Positions 47,465-58,437 are shown, counted from the first letter of the stretch. The stretch: 64,000 bases of DNA from Noviherbaspirillum sedimenti (GCF_003590835.1 NZ_QYUQ01000002.1:2728001-2792000), one strand, 5' to 3'. The notes: a model not told the origin generated them from the sequence alone. Program-made: numbers and translations.

Positions 47465-47833
47465 TTACAGAACTTCAGGCGCCAGGGAGACGATTTTCAT
47501 GAAGCGCTCGGTACGCAGCTCACGAGTAACCGGCCCGAAAATACGGGTACCGATCGGCTCAAGCTTAGCGTTCAACAAGACTGCAGCATTGCCATCGAAC
47601 TTCACCAGCGAACCATCCTGGCGGCGCACACCTTTAGCGGTACGCACGACCACGGCATTATAGATTTCGCCTTTCTTGACACGGCCACGCGGGGCAGCGG
47701 ATTTAACCGTTACCTTGATGACATCGCCAATGCTGGCATAGCGGCGCTTGGAACCACCCAGCACCTTGATGCACATGACTTCACGCGCACCGGTATTGTC
47801 GGCCACTTCGAGCCGGCTTTCAGTTTGAATCAT
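47465..47833 (-). CDS. rplN: 50S ribosomal protein L14
   Basis: 122 residues: [53 protein letters not shown], all canonical. L14 forms an intersubunit bridge. In this genome it is separated from rpsQ by 358 bases, whereas these genes are normally a few bases apart, so its expression may be uncoupled from the S10 block. Confidence 0.97.
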   Translation of the reverse strand: MIQTESRLEVADNTGAREVMCIKVLGGSKRRYASIGDVIKVTVKSAAPRGRVKKGEIYNAVVVRTAKGVRRQDGSLVKFDGNAAVLLNAKLEPIGTRIFGPVTRELRTERFMKIVSLAPEVL

Positions 47834-48020
47834 GATGTTTTCTTTCCCAACTTAACCCGGATTCCGCACAATGCAGCATCACGGTCAGTCTTGGTCCCGT
47901 CGCCAACCCTGCAATACAAGGCCGCCGATTGGGTGGACAATTCCAAAACTCTTGCTAAGACAATTTAACAAACTGCAGAGCTTTACTACACGTTCCCGCA
48001 AATGACTTTACGAGAACCAA

Positions 48021-48050
48021 GCCCGGCATAATGACAGAAAAATGCCGGGC
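48021..48050. repeat. Inverted repeat (stem-loop) in the rpsQ-rplN spacer
   Basis: GCCCGGCAT and ATGCCGGGC form a perfect 9-bp stem with a 12-base loop. No T-run follows on the minus strand, so it is not a simple terminator. On the plus strand TTTTTA follows after nine bases, but no plus-strand gene needs termination. Confidence 0.8.
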
Positions 48051-48111
48051 CTGCAAGCTTTTTATTACGCTGGGGTCCGAGGACAGCCTGGCTCGTTCCC
48101 TTTTTTCATAA

Positions 48112-48170
48112 TGTTGGGGGACAGAGTAATTCGCCGCCCTTCGGCGACTCATAAACTCTGTCCCGCAATA
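48112..48170. repeat. GGGACAGAGT palindromic element 3' of rpsQ
   Basis: Outer arms GGGACAGAGT (48118-48127) and ACTCTGTCCC (48155-48164) are perfect inverted repeats; an inner stem CGCCG/CGGCG (48132-48136 and 48142-48146) sits between. It shares AATTCG, CATAAACTCTGTCCC and a trailing CAATA with the elements that flank tuf. It ends 21 bases from the rpsQ stop. Confidence 0.85.
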
Positions 48171-48191
48171 CTATTCAACTACGCAATGCTA

Positions 48192-48464
48192 TTAAACCAC
48201 TTGTGCTACTTGGACGACGCGCGTCACGGTCCAGGCCTTGGTCTTCGAAATCGGACGACCTTCCTGGATTTCAACCGTATCGCCTTCTTTTGCCTGGTTG
48301 GCTTCGTCATGCGCGTGATACTTATTGGAACGCATGATGATTTTGCCGTACAGCGGATGCTTGACGCGGCGCTCGATCAGCACAGTCACCGTCTTGTCCA
48401 TCTTGTCGGAGACGACCTTGCCAACCAAGGTGCGCTTCAACGCGGGTTTCACTTGATCGTTCAT
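48192..48464 (-). CDS. rpsQ: 30S ribosomal protein S17
   Basis: 90 residues: [20 protein letters not shown], then [22 protein letters not shown]-fold protein that binds 16S rRNA early in assembly. Its start codon shares one base with the rpmC stop (TAATG). Downstream lies the unusual long spacer. Confidence 0.97.
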   Translation of the reverse strand: MNDQVKPALKRTLVGKVVSDKMDKTVTVLIERRVKHPLYGKIIMRSNKYHAHDEANQAKEGDTVEIQEGRPISKTKAWTVTRVVQVAQVV

Positions 48465-48655
48465 TATTTGGCGTCCTTCTGGTTCATGACGGTTTTCACC
48501 CGTGCGATATCGCGGCGGACTTTCTTCAACTGGGAATTATTGCTCAGTTGTTGAGTGGCCACCTGCATACGCAGGCTGAATTGCGCCTTCAGCAGCTCGG
48601 TCAATTCCTTTGCCAGTGCTGCCTGGTCTTTGCCGCGGAGTTCAGATGCTTTCAT
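48464..48655 (-). CDS. rpmC: 50S ribosomal protein L29
   Basis: 63 residues, two helices: [18 protein letters not shown] and [17 protein letters not shown]. Near the tunnel exit next to L23, where trigger factor and SRP dock. Overlaps rpsQ by one base. Confidence 0.97.
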   Translation of the reverse strand: MKASELRGKDQAALAKELTELLKAQFSLRMQVATQQLSNNSQLKKVRRDIARVKTVMNQKDAK

Positions 48656-48667
48656 GTTTCACTCCAA

Positions 48668-49087
48668 TTATTGGCCGACTTGACGAACAACAAAAGTCGT
48701 CAACAACGGCAGTTTAGCAGCGGCCAAGCGGAACGCTTCGCGCGCCAGCGTCTCATCGACGCCATCCATCTCGTACAGTACCTTGCCAGGCTGAATCTCA
48801 GCGACGTAGTACTCGGGATTACCCTTACCGTTACCCATACGGACTTCAGCCGGCTTGTTCGAAATCGGCTTGTCCGGGAAGATACGGATCCAGATACGGC
48901 CGCCACGTTTGATGTGACGAGTCATTGCGCGACGCGCCGCTTCGATCTGACGGGCCGTGATACGGCCGCGACCGATCGCCTTCAGGCCGAACTCGCCGAA
49001 CGAAACGGCAGTGCCGCGCTCGTGCGAGATGCCTTTGTTGCGGCCCTTTTGCTCTTTGCGATATTTTCTGCGTGCTGGTTGCAGCAT
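48668..49087 (-). CDS. rplP: 50S ribosomal protein L16
   Basis: 139 residues: [19 protein letters not shown], conserved [16 protein letters not shown] and [20 protein letters not shown]16 helps position A-site tRNA; the hydroxylated Arg region is preserved. It lies 2 bases after rpsC. Confidence 0.97.
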   Translation of the reverse strand: MLQPARRKYRKEQKGRNKGISHERGTAVSFGEFGLKAIGRGRITARQIEAARRAMTRHIKRGGRIWIRIFPDKPISNKPAEVRMGNGKGNPEYYVAEIQPGKVLYEMDGVDETLAREAFRLAAAKLPLLTTFVVRQVGQ

Positions 49088-49089
49088 GT

Positions 49090-49932
49090 TTATTCTCCTG
49101 CTTTCTCAGCCGGGGCAGCGCCTTCCGGCTTCTTGGCACGAACCCGCTTGGCGCCTGGCGCAGCAGCGCCTGGCACACCTGCAGGAGCCTGAGCTTCCGG
49201 ACGAGCAGTGCGCGGACGGCTGCCCGGCTTGCCATCGTCACGGCGCGGGCCGCGACGCTTCTTGTCATCTTCGATCGGCGATTCAATGGTCGGAGCTTCG
49301 CCGCTGGCGAGACGATCGCCGCGATAAACCCAAACCTTGATACCGATGATGCCGTAGGTCGTTTCCGCTTCGCCAAAGCCGTAGTCGATGTCGGCGCGCA
49401 GGGTGTGCAGAGGCACACGACCTTCGCGATACCATTCGGTACGGGCGATCTCGATGCCGTTCAAACGACCGGACGACATGATCTTGATGCCCTGAGCACC
49501 CAGACGCATGGCGTTTTGCATCGCACGCTTCATCGCACGGCGGAACATGATGCGCTTTTCCAGCTGCTGCGCGATCGAATCGGCAATCAGCTGTGCGTCA
49601 ATTTCCGGCTTGCGGATTTCTTCGATGTTGACGTGCACCGGCACGCCCATCATCTTGGCAAGCGCCGACTTCAGCACTTCGATGTCTTCGCCCTTCTTGC
49701 CGATCACAACGCCCGGACGGGAGCTGAAAATCGTGATGCGGGCGTTCTTTGCAGGACGCTCGATAACGACACGGCCGACCGAGGCGTTCTTCAGTTTCTT
49801 CTTCAGGTACTCACGCACCTTCAGATCTTCGTTCAGCATGCTGGCAAAGTTGCTGTTGCCAGCATACCAGCGCGAACCCCAGTTACGCGTCACTGCAAGA
49901 CGGAAACCGGTTGGATGAATCTTCTGTCCCAT
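49090..49932 (-). CDS. rpsC: 30S ribosomal protein S3 with a long low-complexity C-terminal tail
   Basis: 280 residues (about 233 in E. coli). N-terminal [22 protein letters not shown] domain ([20 protein letters not shown] with GxxG loop), C-terminal domain ending near GEAPT. The last 60 residues are a basic, Pro/Ala-rich tail ([19 protein letters not shown] and after) that has no counterpart in E. coli. S3 forms the mRNA entry channel and unwinds mRNA. Confidence 0.97.
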   Translation of the reverse strand: MGQKIHPTGFRLAVTRNWGSRWYAGNSNFASMLNEDLKVREYLKKKLKNASVGRVVIERPAKNARITIFSSRPGVVIGKKGEDIEVLKSALAKMMGVPVHVNIEEIRKPEIDAQLIADSIAQQLEKRIMFRRAMKRAMQNAMRLGAQGIKIMSSGRLNGIEIARTEWYREGRVPLHTLRADIDYGFGEAETTYGIIGIKVWVYRGDRLASGEAPTIESPIEDDKKRRGPRRDDGKPGSRPRTARPEAQAPAGVPGAAAPGAKRVRAKKPEGAAPAEKAGE

Positions 49933-49941
49933 CGTGACTCC

Positions 49942-50271
49942 TTAGTTACCGACAGTCACGTAAATGTGACAGGATTGCTTGGAAATACGATTACCTTGGC
50001 CTTTGGCACGGGCGGTGAAACGCTTCAACACCGTACCTTGTTCAACGTAAATCGTCTTGACCTTCAGCTCGTCGATATCGGCGCCATCATTGTGCTCAGC
50101 ATTCGCAATTGCGGACTCCAGCACTTTCTTGATGATCGCTGCGCCTTTTTTCGGGCTAAAAGCCAGAATGTTCAAGGCTTGATCGACTTTTTTGCCGCGA
50201 ATCTGATCAGCAACCAAGCGGCCCTTTTGTTCCGACAGGCGTACGCCCCGGAGAATAGCTTTAGTTTCCAT
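49942..50271 (-). CDS. rplV: 50S ribosomal protein L22
   Basis: 109 residues from [20 protein letters not shown] (adjacent ATG at 50274 is possible). The beta-hairpin that reaches the exit tunnel reads [18 protein letters not shown] and shows no deletion of the kind linked to macrolide resistance. Nine bases before rpsC. Confidence 0.97.
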   Translation of the reverse strand: METKAILRGVRLSEQKGRLVADQIRGKKVDQALNILAFSPKKGAAIIKKVLESAIANAEHNDGADIDELKVKTIYVEQGTVLKRFTARAKGQGNRISKQSCHIYVTVGN

Positions 50272-50280
50272 CATCGCACC

Positions 50281-50556
50281 TTATTTCTTGGCTTTCTTGT
50301 CGGCAGCGTGACCCTTGAACGTCCGGGTCAGCGCAAATTCGCCGAGCTTGTGACCAACCATGTTTTCCGATACATACACCGGCACGTGTTGCTTGCCGTT
50401 GTGTACCGCGATGGTCAGACCAATGAAGTCCGGCATGATCGTCGAACGGCGCGACCAGGTCTTGATGGGCTTCTTGTCTTTGATCGCTTGCGCGGTTTCG
50501 ACTTTTTTCACCAGGTGGGCGTCACAAAACGGCCCTTTTTTCAATGAACGTGTCAT
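50281..50556 (-). CDS. rpsS: 30S ribosomal protein S19
   Basis: 91 residues: [55 protein letters not shown]. Located in the 30S head near S13. 10 bases from rplB. Confidence 0.97.
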   Translation of the reverse strand: MTRSLKKGPFCDAHLVKKVETAQAIKDKKPIKTWSRRSTIMPDFIGLTIAVHNGKQHVPVYVSENMVGHKLGEFALTRTFKGHAADKKAKK

Positions 50557-50566
50557 GTGTTACCCC

Positions 50567-51394
50567 TTATTTCTTGCCACGGCGCGAGACGATCATGGAA
50601 GTCGTGCGCTTGTTGCGACGCGTCTTCTTGCCCTTGGTCTGCTGGCCCCACGGCGAAACCGGATGACGACCTGCCGACGTACGACCTTCACCACCACCAT
50701 GCGGGTGATCGATCGGGTTCATGACCACACCACGCACTGTCGGGCGGATACCGCGCCAACGCGTAGCACCGGCCTTGCCGATCTTGCGCAGGTTGTGTTC
50801 GCCATTGCCAACTTCACCAATGGTTGCGCGGCATTCGATATGCACGCGACGCACTTCGCCCGAACGCAGACGCACCTGAGCGTAGGTACCTTCGCGTGCC
50901 ATCAGCACAACGCCGGCACCAGCGGTACGCGCCATTTGCGCGCCCTTGCCAGGCAACATTTCGACGCAGTGCATCGTGGTGCCAACCGGAATATTGCGAA
51001 TCGGCAGGCAGTTACCGGCCTTGATTGGCGCTTCCGAGCCGCTGACCAACTGGTCGCCCACCGCCACGCCCTTCGGCGCAATGATGTATGCGCGCTCGCC
51101 ATCGGCGTAGCACAGCAAAGCGATATGCGCAGTACGGTTCGGATCGTATTCGATACGCTCGACCTTCGCTGCAATACCATCCTTGTTGCGACGGAAATCG
51201 ATCACACGATAGTGCTGCTTGTGGCCACCACCGATATGACGGGTGGTGATACGACCATCGTTGTTACGACCGGCAGATTTCGACTTCTTCTCAATCAGGC
51301 TGGCGAGCGGACGGCCCTTGTACAGGTCGGGATTGACGACCTTGACCATGCCACGACGACCTGGCGAGGTCGGTTTCATTTTCACGAGTGCCAT
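50567..51394 (-). CDS. rplB: 50S ribosomal protein L2
   Basis: 275 residues. Conserved peptidyl-transferase-centre loop [20 protein letters not shown] with the functionally important His, and [18 protein letters not shown] at the end. Central RNA-binding domain [20 protein letters not shown]. Its start overlaps the rplW stop by one base. Confidence 0.98.
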   Translation of the reverse strand: MALVKMKPTSPGRRGMVKVVNPDLYKGRPLASLIEKKSKSAGRNNDGRITTRHIGGGHKQHYRVIDFRRNKDGIAAKVERIEYDPNRTAHIALLCYADGERAYIIAPKGVAVGDQLVSGSEAPIKAGNCLPIRNIPVGTTMHCVEMLPGKGAQMARTAGAGVVLMAREGTYAQVRLRSGEVRRVHIECRATIGEVGNGEHNLRKIGKAGATRWRGIRPTVRGVVMNPIDHPHGGGEGRTSAGRHPVSPWGQQTKGKKTRRNKRTTSMIVSRRGKK

Positions 51395-51711
51395 TATTTA
51401 GCCTCCTCGTTGAAGTTGATTTCCTGACCGGGCTTCAGGCACACAAACGCACGCTTGGTGTGATTGCGACGACCCATGAAGCGACCGGAACGCTTTTCCT
51501 TGCCCAGGCGATTGGCGGTTTGCACCGATTCCACTTCGACCTTGAACATCATTTCAACGGCAGCCTTGATTTCCGGCTTGGTGGCATCACGCGCCACCAG
51601 GAACACAACTTGCTCACTCTTTTCAGCGATAAAAGTTGCCTTCTCAGAAATGACCGGCGCCAGCAAGACTTTCAACAGGCGCTCTTCGCTATGTTTGACG
51701 ACAGCATTCAT
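51394..51711 (-). CDS. rplW: 50S ribosomal protein L23
   Basis: 105 residues: [20 protein letters not shown], then [21 protein letters not shown]. It surrounds the tunnel exit and is the docking site of trigger factor. Overlaps rplD by 4 bases and rplB by one base. Confidence 0.97.
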   Translation of the reverse strand: MNAVVKHSEERLLKVLLAPVISEKATFIAEKSEQVVFLVARDATKPEIKAAVEMMFKVEVESVQTANRLGKEKRSGRFMGRRNHTKRAFVCLKPGQEINFNEEAK

Positions 51712-52328
51712 GCCAGCATCTCCTCAATCTTTGCCAACGCCGGCTTGGTGATCAGCACTTTCTTGAAGAACACCAGCGATACGGGATCGGCATGACGCGG
51801 CTCGACCACCAGCACGTTCGGCAAATTGCGCGAAGCGAGCAACAGGTTTTCATCGAGACTGTCGGTAATAACCAGCACGGATTCCAGACCCATGCCTTTC
51901 AGTTTCTGCGCCAGCAGCTTGGTCTTCGGCGCATCGACCGACAGACCTTCCACGACGGACAGACGGCCTTCGCGCGCCAACTGCGAGAGGATCGAGCAGA
52001 TACCTGCGCGATACATCTTCTTGTTGACCTTGTGCGAGAAGTTTTCGTCAGGCGAATTCGGGAAGATACGACCGCCGCCACGCCACAGAGGCGAAGACGA
52101 CATACCGGCACGAGCGCGGCCCGTACCTTTTTGACGCCATGGCTTTTTAGTCGTGTGACTGACTTCTTCACGGTCTTTTTGCTTACGGTTACCGCTACGC
52201 GCGTTAGCCTGATAAGCAACGACCACCTGGTGAATCAGCGCTTCGTTATAGTCACGGCCGAAAATAGTATCCGGCGCAGCAACGTTCGATGCAGCTTGAC
52301 CCTGTTCATTCAAGAGCTTGAGTTCCAT
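51708..52328 (-). CDS. rplD: 50S ribosomal protein L4
   Basis: 206 residues. The extended tunnel loop reads [20 protein letters not shown] followed by LWRGGG, wild type in form at positions linked to macrolide resistance. In E. coli L4 also represses the S10 operon through the rpsJ leader; whether this holds here is unknown. 3 bases after rplC. Confidence 0.97.
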   Translation of the reverse strand: MELKLLNEQGQAASNVAAPDTIFGRDYNEALIHQVVVAYQANARSGNRKQKDREEVSHTTKKPWRQKGTGRARAGMSSSPLWRGGGRIFPNSPDENFSHKVNKKMYRAGICSILSQLAREGRLSVVEGLSVDAPKTKLLAQKLKGMGLESVLVITDSLDENLLLASRNLPNVLVVEPRHADPVSLVFFKKVLITKPALAKIEEMLA

Positions 52329-52331
52329 CGA

Positions 52332-52988
52332 TTAAGCTCCCTTCTTTGCTTTGACTTTGACAGCAGGCAGAACGACGACCTGACCGTTTTTCGCACCAGG
52401 CACGGCACCCTTGACCAGCAACAGCTGGCGCTCTGCGTCAACGCGAGCGATTTCCAGGTTTTGCACGGTAACAGTATCGTCACCCATGTGACCGGTCATG
52501 CGCTTGCCCGGGAACACGCGACCCGGATCCTGCGCCATACCAATCGAGCCCGGCACATTGTGCGAACGCGAGTTACCGTGGGATGCACGACCGGAAGCGA
52601 AGTTGTAGCGCTTGATGGTACCGGCATAACCTTTACCAATAGAGACGCCCTGCACATCCACTTTCTGACCAGCCTCGAACAGACTGACAGCGACGACGTC
52701 GCCCGCCTTGAGTTCGGCAGCTTTGGCAGCGTCGATACGGAATTCTTTGAGGACAGTGCCAGCTTCCACACCAGCCTTGGCATGATGCCCGGCTGCTGCT
52801 TTGTTGACACGGGAGGCGCGGCGAGCGCCGAATGCGACCTGAACAGCGGAATAACCATCTGTTTCAGGCGTTTTGATTTGCGTCACGCGATTGTTCGACA
52901 CGTCCAGAACGGTAACAGGAATCGAATCCCCATCTTCCGTAAAGATGCGCATCATACCAACCTTGCGACCAACAAGGCCTAGGGTCAT
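52332..52988 (-). CDS. rplC: 50S ribosomal protein L3
   Basis: 218 residues from the ATG at 52988 ([20 protein letters not shown]), which has GGAG six bases upstream; an upstream in-frame extension lies in the spacer and is rejected. The loop [20 protein letters not shown] reaches the peptidyl transferase centre; the Gln in GMAQ aligns with the E. coli residue methylated by PrmB. Preceded by a 162-base structured spacer. Confidence 0.97.
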   Translation of the reverse strand: MTLGLVGRKVGMMRIFTEDGDSIPVTVLDVSNNRVTQIKTPETDGYSAVQVAFGARRASRVNKAAAGHHAKAGVEAGTVLKEFRIDAAKAAELKAGDVVAVSLFEAGQKVDVQGVSIGKGYAGTIKRYNFASGRASHGNSRSHNVPGSIGMAQDPGRVFPGKRMTGHMGDDTVTVQNLEIARVDAERQLLLVKGAVPGAKNGQVVVLPAVKVKAKKGA

Positions 52989-53047
52989 TGTTTTCTCCAT
53001 TCCCACCTGCGATTGGGCGGGGCTGATGTTTGTACTACCAAATAATA

Positions 53048-53074
53048 TGCGGGCCCGCAAATTGCGAACCCGCA
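53048..53074. repeat. Nested stem-loop in the rpsJ-rplC spacer
   Basis: TGCGGG/CCCGCA outer stem and CGCA/TGCG inner stem separated by a symmetric 2-base internal loop, with AAT in the loop. It is located 60 bases before the rplC start in transcript direction. Confidence 0.65.
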
Positions 53075-53094
53075 CCAAAGCCGATGATCATAAC

Positions 53095-53136
53095 CCGAAA
53101 TTCCGCCCTTTACAATACCCGGAAAGGAAATTTCGG
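53095..53136. repeat. Long imperfect hairpin just 3' of rpsJ
   Basis: Perfect 8-base arms CCGAAATT/AATTTCGG (53095-53102, 53129-53136) continue inward as GG/CC with one bulge and CCTTT/AAAGG on the minus strand, leaving an 11-base loop. No T-run follows. It begins 14 bases after the rpsJ stop. Confidence 0.65.
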
Positions 53137-53150
53137 ATCAGGATCAGGTA

Positions 53151-53468
53151 TTACTGCAACTTGATTTCAACATCGACGCCAGCCGGCAAATCCAGCTTCA
53201 TCAAGGCATCGACAGTCTTGTCGGTCGGATCCACGATATCCATCAGGCGCTGATGCGTACGAATTTCAAACTGATCGCGCGAAGTCTTGTTGACGTGCGG
53301 GGAACGCAGCACGTCAAAACGCTGGATGCGAGTCGGCAGCGGAACCGGGCCCTTGACCACAGCGCCGGTGCGCTTGGCAGTTTCCACGATTTCCTGGGCG
53401 GACTGGTCGATCAGACGATAATCGAATGCTTTCAAACGGATGCGGATTTTTTGATTCGGAGTCGACAT
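53151..53468 (-). CDS. rpsJ: 30S ribosomal protein S10 (NusE)
   Basis: 105 residues: [40 protein letters not shown], then [20 protein letters not shown]. Part of the 30S head and, as NusE, of antitermination complexes. Good AAAGGA upstream. A small hairpin GCCGTAG/CTACGGC (53490-53515) lies in its leader. In this genome it directly follows tuf. Confidence 0.97.
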   Translation of the reverse strand: MSTPNQKIRIRLKAFDYRLIDQSAQEIVETAKRTGAVVKGPVPLPTRIQRFDVLRSPHVNKTSRDQFEIRTHQRLMDIVDPTDKTVDALMKLDLPAGVDVEIKLQ

Positions 53469-53540
53469 TGTTTTTCCTTTAAAGAGCGAGCCGTAGAGGT
53501 TTTACCAACTACGGCAAATTAAAATCTTTTTATTTAGTCA

Positions 53541-53595
53541 GTTGGGGACAGAGTAATTCGGCGCACGGCGGCACCTCATAAACTCTTTCCCCAAT
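53541..53595. repeat. GGGACAGAGT palindromic element between tuf and rpsJ
   Basis: TTGGGGACAGAGT (53542-53554) and ACTCTTTCCCCAA (53582-53594) form 13-base inverted arms with one mismatch; the inside holds AATTCG and a GC-rich inner hairpin, and CTCATAA before the second arm. It ends 3 bases from the tuf stop codon. Confidence 0.85.
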
Positions 53596-53597
53596 GA

Positions 53598-54788
<1,191 letters not shown>

Positions 54789-54828
54789 TTTCCTATTCCT
54801 TCAAAAAGAACGATTTACTTGCTTGATA

Positions 54829-54886
54829 TGTTGGGGACAGAGCAATTCGTCGCGCCACGGCGCCTTATAAACTCTGTCCCGCAATA
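54829..54886. repeat. GGGACAGAG palindromic element between fusA and tuf
   Basis: TTGGGGACAGAG (54831-54842) with CTCTGTCCC (54872-54880) as partner; inner part AATTCG, a GC-rich hairpin (GCG-CCACGG-CGC), and TTATAAA before the second arm. Same orientation as the copy on the other side of tuf. It ends 8 bases from the fusA stop. Confidence 0.85.
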
Positions 54887-54894
54887 ATGCTTTG

Positions 54895-57000
54895 TTATTT
54901 AGCCTTGGTGCTGACGATTGCGTCAATCACATTCTTCGGCGCTTCGCTGTAGTGCTTGAATTCCATCGTGTAGGTTGCACGACCTTGAGTTGACGAGCGC
55001 AACGAGGTCGCATAACCAAACATTTCGGACAAAGGCACTTCGGCTTTGATGATTTTGCCGCCGCCGCCAGCGATTTCATCCATACCCTGGACCATGCCGC
55101 GACGCGAGGACAAATCGCCCATGACGTTACCGGCGTAGTCTTCCGGTGTTTCGACTTCGACTGCCATCATCGGCTCCAGAATCACTGGGCTAGCTTTACG
55201 GCAACCGTCCTTGAACGCCATCGATGCTGCCATACGGAACGCGTTTTCGTTCGAATCGACATCATGGTAGGAACCGAAGAACAGCGTGACCTTCACGTCA
55301 ACCACCGGATAGCCGGCGAGGACCCCCGAGGTCAAAGTTTCACGCACACCCTTTTCAACTGCAGGGATGTATTCGCGCGGCACCGTACCGCCCTTGATGG
55401 CATCGACAAATTCAAAACCCTTACCTGGTTCTTGCGGTTCGATCTTCAGAACCACGTGACCGTATTGACCACGACCGCCGGATTGCTTGACGAACTTGCC
55501 TTCGATTTCTTCGCAGGTTTTGCGAATGGTTTCACGGTACGCAACCTGTGGCTTACCAACGGTCGCTTCAACGTTAAATTCACGCTTCATGCGATCAACG
55601 ATAATGTCCAGATGCAGCTCACCCATACCGGCGATGATGGTTTGGCCGGACTCTTCATCGGTACGCACACGGAACGACGGATCTTCTGCCGCCAGGCGAT
55701 TCAACGCCAGGCCCATTTTTTCCTGGTCAGCCTTGGTCTTTGGCTCAACTGCCTGGGAAATCACTGGCTCAGGGAAGACCATGCGCTCGAGAACAACAAC
55801 CGCTTTATCGTCACACAAGGTATCGCCGGTCGTCGTATCTTTCAAACCAACGACAGCGGCGATATCGCCTGCGCGCATTTCCTTGATTTCTTCACGTTCA
55901 TTTGCCTGCATCTGAACGATACGGCCAATACGCTCTTTTTTGTCTTTCACGGAATTCAAGACAGTATCGCCTGAATTCAACGTGCCGGAGTAGCAGCGAA
56001 TAAAGCACAACTGACCAACGAACGGATCGGTTGCGATCTTGAACGCCAATGCCGAGAATTTTTCAGTATCTTCTGCCTTGCGCACGGTTGGCTCGTCATC
56101 GTCATTCATGCCCGGCACCGGTGGAATATCCACTGGCGATGGCAAGTAATCGATCACGGCATCCAGCATCGCCTGTACACCCTTGTTTTTAAAGGCAGTG
56201 CCGCACAACATCGGCACGATTTCGCTGGCAATAGTACGCTGACGGATCGCTGCCTTGATTTCTTCTTCGGACAAGTCACCTTCTTCCAGGTACTTGTTCA
56301 TCAGCTCTTCCGATGCTTCAGCGGCGGCTTCGACCATGTTTTCGCGCCATTTTTTCGCGTCAGCCAACAGATTGTCCGGAATATCGCCGTATTCGAACTT
56401 CATGCCCTGCGAAGCGTCATCCCAGATGATGGCTTTCATCTTGACCAGATCAATCACGCCGGCGAATGTATCTTCAGCACCGACAGGCACTTGAATAGGA
56501 ATAGGATTCGCTTTCAAACGCGCGCGCATTTGATCGTAAACCTTGAAGAAATTTGCGCCGGTACGATCCATCTTGTTGACGAATGCCAAACGCGGGACCT
56601 TGTACTTGTTAGCTTGACGCCATACGGTTTCAGACTGTGGCTGCACGCCACCCACCGCACAGTAAACCATGCAGGCGCCATCCAGCACACGCATCGAACG
56701 CTCGACTTCAATCGTGAAGTCAACGTGGCCCGGGGTATCAATAATGTTGATGTGATGCGCCGGGTAATTGTTCGCCATGCCCTTCCAGAAGCAAGTGACA
56801 GCAGCAGACGTAATCGTGATGCCGCGCTCTTGCTCCTGCACCATCCAGTCAGTGGTGGCAGCGCCATCATGCACTTCACCCAGTTTGTGATTTACACCGG
56901 TGTAGAACAAAACGCGCTCGGTGGTGGTGGTCTTGCCGGCATCGATGTGAGCGGAGATACCGATATTACGATAGCGCTCAATGGGGGTCTTGCGAGCCAT
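54895..57000 (-). CDS. fusA: Elongation factor G
   Basis: 701 residues from the ATG at 57000 ([16 protein letters not shown]). G1 [15 protein letters not shown], switch [22 protein letters not shown]3 DTPGHVDF, G4 NKMDRTGA. Five domains to the C-terminal [14 protein letters not shown]. Catalyses translocation and, with RRF, recycling. It lies between rpsG and tuf. An upstream in-frame extension is spacer sequence. Confidence 0.98.
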   Translation of the reverse strand: MARKTPIERYRNIGISAHIDAGKTTTTERVLFYTGVNHKLGEVHDGAATTDWMVQEQERGITITSAAVTCFWKGMANNYPAHHINIIDTPGHVDFTIEVERSMRVLDGACMVYCAVGGVQPQSETVWRQANKYKVPRLAFVNKMDRTGANFFKVYDQMRARLKANPIPIQVPVGAEDTFAGVIDLVKMKAIIWDDASQGMKFEYGDIPDNLLADAKKWRENMVEAAAEASEELMNKYLEEGDLSEEEIKAAIRQRTIASEIVPMLCGTAFKNKGVQAMLDAVIDYLPSPVDIPPVPGMNDDDEPTVRKAEDTEKFSALAFKIATDPFVGQLCFIRCYSGTLNSGDTVLNSVKDKKERIGRIVQMQANEREEIKEMRAGDIAAVVGLKDTTTGDTLCDDKAVVVLERMVFPEPVISQAVEPKTKADQEKMGLALNRLAAEDPSFRVRTDEESGQTIIAGMGELHLDIIVDRMKREFNVEATVGKPQVAYRETIRKTCEEIEGKFVKQSGGRGQYGHVVLKIEPQEPGKGFEFVDAIKGGTVPREYIPAVEKGVRETLTSGVLAGYPVVDVKVTLFFGSYHDVDSNENAFRMAASMAFKDGCRKASPVILEPMMAVEVETPEDYAGNVMGDLSSRRGMVQGMDEIAGGGGKIIKAEVPLSEMFGYATSLRSSTQGRATYTMEFKHYSEAPKNVIDAIVSTKAK

Positions 57001-57079
57001 AATTAATCCTAAGTCGTTTAACGCACAAAACCGAGCACCACTTTTCGGGTGCCCGGCTTCGAACAAATTAGATACATGA

Positions 57080-57110
57080 AAAGCCTGGCTCCATTTTCGA
57101 ACCAGGCTTT
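57080..57110 (-). terminator. Terminator-like hairpin between rpsG and fusA
   Basis: On the minus strand AAAGCCTGG/CCAGGCTTT with a 13-base loop, the T-rich 3' side giving TTTTC. It starts 8 bases before the rpsG stop is passed in transcript direction. Because fusA needs strong expression, partial attenuation or mRNA processing is more likely than full termination. Confidence 0.5.
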
Positions 57111-57117
57111 CATCTCA

Positions 57118-57588
57118 TTAGAAGCGGAAGTGCGAGAACGCCTTGTTCGCCTCTGCCATGCGATGCACTTCATCGCGCTTCTTCATGGCGCCGCCACGGC
57201 CTTCAGCCGCTTCCATCAACTCACCACCCAGACGTTGCGGCATCGATTTTTCGCTGCGCTTGTTGGCAGCTTCGCGCAACCAGCGCATCGACAGCGCCAT
57301 GCGGCGCACCGGACGCACTTCGACTGGCACCTGGTAGTTGGCGCCACCGACGCGGCGGGACTTGACTTCCACCATCGGCTTGCAGTTGCTGATCGCAGCG
57401 GAAAAAACTTCCAGCGGATCCTTGCCCGACTTGGCCTGGATGTGTTCGAACGCACCATAGATGATGTTCTCGGCGACCGATTTTTTACCGGACAGCATCA
57501 GAACGTTCACGAACTTCGCAACATCAACATTGCCAAATTTCGGATCCGGCAGAATTTCCCGTTTGGGGACTTCACGACGACGTGGCAT
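57118..57588 (-). CDS. rpsG: 30S ribosomal protein S7
   Basis: 156 residues: [40 protein letters not shown], then [23 protein letters not shown] end ([20 protein letters not shown]). Primary binder of the 16S 3' domain; in E. coli it represses the str operon. AAGGA upstream. 135 bases separate it from rpsL. Confidence 0.97.
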   Translation of the reverse strand: MPRRREVPKREILPDPKFGNVDVAKFVNVLMLSGKKSVAENIIYGAFEHIQAKSGKDPLEVFSAAISNCKPMVEVKSRRVGGANYQVPVEVRPVRRMALSMRWLREAANKRSEKSMPQRLGGELMEAAEGRGGAMKKRDEVHRMAEANKAFSHFRF

Positions 57589-57723
57589 TTATCTTCCTTT
57601 CAATTCTCTTCAGTTGAACGCCAGGCTTTTTATTCCTGCGCGCTCGCGGGGACCATCATAGCCACCCACTTACTCGACCCCTCCGGGCCGATTTCAATCC
57701 GCCGGCAACGACGGAAACCTTGT

Positions 57724-58107
57724 TTACTTCTTCGCAGCCTTGGCGCGCTTGGCACCGTACTTCGAGCGGGCTTGCTTACGGTCCTTGACGCCTTGGGTAT
57801 CCAGGGCACCGCGCACCATGTGGTAACGCACACCCGGCAAGTCTTTCACACGACCGCCGCGCAGCAACACGACACTGTGTTCCTGCAGGTTGTGGCCTTC
57901 ACCGCCGATGTACGAGATAACCTCGAAACCATTGGTCAGACGCACCTTGGCCACCTTACGCAGCGCCGAGTTCGGCTTCTTCGGAGTGGTGGTGTAAACA
58001 CGGGTGCAAACGCCGCGTTTTTGCGGGCTGTTTTCCAGCGCCGGCGATTTGCTCTTGACGCGCGCAGATACGCGCGGCTGGCGAATCAATTGATTGATGG
58101 TTGGCAT
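57724..58107 (-). CDS. rpsL: 30S ribosomal protein S12
   Basis: 127 residues. [59 protein letters not shown]. Both lysines that matter for streptomycin response (Lys43 in TPKKPNS and the Lys in RVKDLPG) are the sensitive wild-type residues. First gene of the str operon, with a leader of about 180 bases and a weak ribosome-binding site. Confidence 0.98.
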   Translation of the reverse strand: MPTINQLIRQPRVSARVKSKSPALENSPQKRGVCTRVYTTTPKKPNSALRKVAKVRLTNGFEVISYIGGEGHNLQEHSVVLLRGGRVKDLPGVRYHMVRGALDTQGVKDRKQARSKYGAKRAKAAKK

Positions 58108-58295
58108 CGGTCTAAATCCAACAAAATGTTATTGATACTACAAACCCGAAAACGATTGTCCGGGGACTTAAGGGAATACGTGCGTGAAAACCCACGCCTT
58201 CGATTCGGCCATATACAGGGGAAAAGCGTCGCGGAAGGCGAAGTGCAGACCAAAGAACGCTTAAGCCCTGGCGAGCTTAAATTCGAGAACTCGCG

Positions 58296-58324
58296 AGTAT
58301 AGCCCTGATTTTTGTCGCCGTCAA
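58296..58324 (-). promoter_or_regulatory. Sigma-70 promoter of the str operon (rpsL-rpsG-fusA-tuf)
   Basis: On the minus strand TTGACG, a 17-base spacer, TATACT; five of six and five of six matches to consensus. The discriminator after the -10 is CGCGAG, GC-rich as in stringently controlled ribosomal promoters. Predicted start near 58289, giving a leader of about 180 bases before rpsL. Confidence 0.8.
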
Positions 58325-58387
58325 ACTACTTGTCAAGCCAGCGTCATTGCGGCTTGTAATGAAGCTTGGCGGTAGTTGCCGCATAAT

Positions 58388-58417
58388 AAAAAAACGGCAC
58401 CGGAACACCGGCGCCGT
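58388..58417 (-). terminator. Rho-independent terminator after rpoC
   Basis: Stem ACGGCACCGG/CCGGCGCCGT with one A/C mismatch and a 4-base loop, followed on the minus strand by TTTTTTT. It separates rpoBC from the str promoter. Confidence 0.85.
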
Positions 58418-58437
58418 TTTGCTGATACGCAATACGC

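Larger units (their letters stand above)
47834..48191. other. Unusual 358-base spacer between rpsQ and rplN
   Basis: No supportable gene. In transcript direction it holds a GGGACAGAGT palindrome (48112-48170), a short hairpin AGCC-T-GGCT near 48083-48091, a strong stem-loop (48021-48050), and about 170 bases without a recognised motif before rplN. A promoter for rplN onward may lie here but I see none with both hexamers. Confidence 0.7.
58108..58437. other. Spacer between rpoC and rpsL with terminator and str promoter
   Basis: 330 bases, no supportable gene. In transcript direction it holds the rpoBC terminator (58388-58417), a strong promoter (58296-58324) and the rpsL leader of about 180 bases, AT/GC mixed without an obvious repeat. 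Confidence 0.8.

Noticed and set aside
48061..48110. Hairpin followed by a T-run on the plus strand as terminator
   Set aside because: No plus-strand gene ends here; the stem is short and separated from the T-run. It is likely part of the degenerate spacer repeats.
57724..58107. Streptomycin-resistance change in rpsL
   Set aside because: The two key lysines are present as in sensitive strains.
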